Assembly: GCA_041746415.1 (NCBI GenBank)
Contig: JBGTHB010000012.1
Span: 1 to 7,856, forward strand
Direction of reading: 5' to 3'
Origin: JBGTHB01 sp041746415
GTDB taxonomy: Bacteria > Pseudomonadota > Gammaproteobacteria > Coxiellales > Coxiellaceae
Length of the DNA: 7,856 nucleotides
Position 1 is the first letter of the stretch, and each line of letters begins with the position of its first letter. Positions 6,752 through 7,856 of this stretch are shown piece after piece. Position numbers and translations under genes: made by a program. The notes beneath the pieces are model-generated. The model did not search any database. It was not told where the DNA came from and was given only the letters and a program-made list of their open reading frames with translations.

Positions 6752-6779
6752 ATCATAATGGTACGTTATTGCGGATCAA
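6752..6779 (-). promoter_or_regulatory. Sigma-70 promoter for mrcA
   Basis: On the minus strand TTGATC (6774-6779, 4 of 6 to consensus), a 16-bp spacer and TATGAT (6752-6757, 5 of 6) make a good promoter. The predicted start near 6745 leaves only about 5-6 nt before the mrcA ATG, so the message would be almost leaderless. It overlaps the most upstream possible ATG of pilM (6758), which argues for the later pilM start. Confidence 0.5.
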
Positions 6780-6802
6780 TTTTGTTGCTTAGACTGCCTT
6801 TC

Positions 6803-7525
6803 ATGAAGCTACTACTGAGTGTGCGCTATTCACAAAAAACCGAAAACCAACTGGCTTACACCTTCACCACCACCAAACGTGGGCAAGTAATCGCATCGGG
6901 TTACGCTCCACTGCAAAAGCTCGCTAGCAAAACCACACGCTTGCGCATTTGTTTGGGGTTAATGGATGTGCAATATAAATTAATTACCAATACTCAAAAA
7001 CAGCGTTACGCTCACTTTCGTCAAACCGTTGCTTTGCAATTAGCTGATTGGCTTGGTCTAGATGTGAATGAATTTGTTTTTGATTGTTATCCACTTGCGG
7101 ATGGTCTGCAATGGTTGGCGGTGTGCTGCTCACAGCAACTGCTGGCAAAACTGCTGCTAATAGCAAAAAAATATCAGCTGCAGCTGGAACAAGTGGATGT
7201 GAATGCTATTGCGATTTTGCGTGCCGTTACTGTGTGCGAAAAAAACTTACCGCCTGATTTTAGTATTTTATTTCAAGCGCCGGATCGTTTTTTATTTTTC
7301 ACTGTACGCGACGGTGAATTTTATGCTGGCATGGAGTTATGGCGTGAGCACCCAAAATTAACACCGCTTTTATTAGAACACCATATTCAAGAACTGCATC
7401 AAGCGCACACGCCAATTTACAGCAATCAAAGTCAATTTCTTAATCGCACTTTGCAACCTTTTACTGCTGTTTTTCCACATGATTTTATTGATTGCCTAGG
7501 CGTTTCATTATGCAAACTCACTTAA
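6803..7525 (+). CDS. pilM: Type IV pilus assembly protein PilM, short HofM/ComA-like form
   Basis: The product is 240 residues from the ATG at 6803; the frame is open back to an ATG at 6758, which would add MVRYCGSILLLRLPF. I prefer the later start because the resulting N-terminus, MKLLLSVRYSQ, lines up with that of HofM-like proteins and the earlier ATG lies in the mrcA promoter. Neither start has a clear Shine-Dalgarno. PilM is a cytoplasmic actin/FtsA-like protein that binds the N-terminal tail of PilN and links the pilus motor to the inner-membrane PilN/PilO platform. The similarity is weak but runs along the length: a central LADWLGLDVNEFVFDC stretch, an LLLIAKKYQLQLEQVDV helix-strand, and a C-terminal FIDCLGVSL resembling the PilM GLAL ending. 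Canonical PilM has about 350 residues and a DIG-type nucleotide loop near the N-terminus; both the length and the loop are missing, as in HofM and Haemophilus ComA. MshI-like is an alternative. The next gene, pilN, confirms the operon. Confidence 0.78.
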   Translation: MKLLLSVRYSQKTENQLAYTFTTTKRGQVIASGYAPLQKLASKTTRLRICLGLMDVQYKLITNTQKQRYAHFRQTVALQLADWLGLDVNEFVFDCYPLADGLQWLAVCCSQQLLAKLLLIAKKYQLQLEQVDVNAIAILRAVTVCEKNLPPDFSILFQAPDRFLFFTVRDGEFYAGMELWREHPKLTPLLLEHHIQELHQAHTPIYSNQSQFLNRTLQPFTAVFPHDFIDCLGVSLCKLT

Positions 7526-7856
7526 CACTTAACTTGTTGATCGCCTCAAAAACACCACGATTGCGTCAGTGCTGGTGGTGGGGACTGTTGATGTTGGCAT
7601 TAATGCTGCCAGGTATTTATTTTGTTTATGATTACTACTCACTGCAAGTAAAAATTAATCGGCAACAAAAATTCGCTAATAAACCGCTGACAACAATCAA
7701 TCCCAAAAATTCAATCCCCCTATCACAGCCCTTACTGCGTAAATTATTTATAGCGCTAGCTGCATTGCCCGCAAGTTGTCGTTTAATACGCATCCATCAC
7801 AGCAAAAATAAATTTGTCATTGAAGGAATAACGCAAAATAATGCCACGCTTGATGC
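7510..7856 (+). CDS. pilN: Type IV pilus assembly protein PilN, N-terminal part (partial)
   Basis: There are 115 codons from the ATG at 7510; the frame runs off the window end. Residues 1-20 are a short cytoplasmic tail containing LNLL, the PilM-binding region in the family. One membrane segment follows (about 21-40, starting CWWWGLLMLAL). The periplasmic part (71-115) matches the PilN ferredoxin-like domain pattern: a helix with LLRKLFIALAALP, strand CRLIRIHH, then KFVIEGITQNNATLD. PilN pairs with PilO and joins the cytoplasmic ring with PilM to the secretin PilQ in type IV pilus or DNA-uptake machines. The start overlaps the pilM end by 16 nt, and AGG at 7498-7500 lies nine bases before the ATG, suggesting translational coupling. 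HofN/ComB is the enterobacterial/Pasteurella equivalent. pilO, pilP and pilQ are expected beyond the window. Confidence 0.8.
   Translation, partial: MQTHLTLNLLIASKTPRLRQCWWWGLLMLALMLPGIYFVYDYYSLQVKINRQQKFANKPLTTINPKNSIPLSQPLLRKLFIALAALPASCRLIRIHHSKNKFVIEGITQNNATLD

Noticed and set aside
6754..6759. CATAAT as a plus-strand -10 for pilM
   Set aside because: No acceptable -35 lies 16-18 bp upstream, and the site is the complement of the better mrcA -10.
6758..6802. Upstream ATG start for pilM adding 15 residues
   Set aside because: No ribosome site, overlap with the mrcA promoter, and the extra residues do not fit the family's N-terminus; not fully excluded.

Overview
The window looks like a chromosomal segment of a gammaproteobacterium, most likely of the order Legionellales (Legionella/Coxiella relatives). 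Three observations support this. A class A penicillin-binding protein gene (mrcA) is divergent from a pilM-pilN operon, the usual gammaproteobacterial arrangement. The base composition is moderately low in GC. A very large, unrecognised, multi-pass membrane protein gene has a PmrA-type box at its promoter, the regulatory signature of many Dot/Icm type IV effectors in that order. The order-level assignment is inference; no 16S or marker set is present.

Layout. Positions 1-112 (+) hold the last 36 codons of hemL (glutamate-1-semialdehyde aminomutase), too short to be found by length alone but clear from its C-terminal motif. Nine bases later, on the opposite strand, ends a 1280-codon gene (122-3964, -). 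Its product has a Gln/His/Pro-rich N-terminus, a charged soluble domain of about 370 residues, and roughly 800 residues of repeated hydrophobic segments broken by an acidic and an arginine-rich cluster. It has no Sec signal peptide, and its C-terminal tail resembles Dot/Icm translocation signals. Its promoter region (3974-4040) has a GAGAG ribosome site, a perfect TATAAT and a CTTAAG-N5-TTTAAG box at the -35 position. The rest of the 345-bp gap up to 4309 contains a 77-bp REP/BIME-like double palindrome and a hairpin followed by a T-run.

From 4310 to 6739 (-) lies a complete mrcA/ponA encoding PBP1a, with all glycosyltransferase and transpeptidase motifs intact. A good sigma-70 promoter (TTGATC-16-TATGAT) lies almost on its start codon. 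Divergent from it are pilM (6803-7525, a short HofM/ComA-like form) and the first 115 codons of pilN (7510 onward, overlapping pilM by 16 nt). These are the inner-membrane assembly genes of a type IV pilus or DNA-uptake machine.

hemL, mrcA and pilMN are ordinary housekeeping genes. The accessory element is the 1280-residue protein, a previously unassigned candidate secreted effector lodged between hemL and mrcA. Its box and tail are independent hints pointing the same way, but neither proves translocation.
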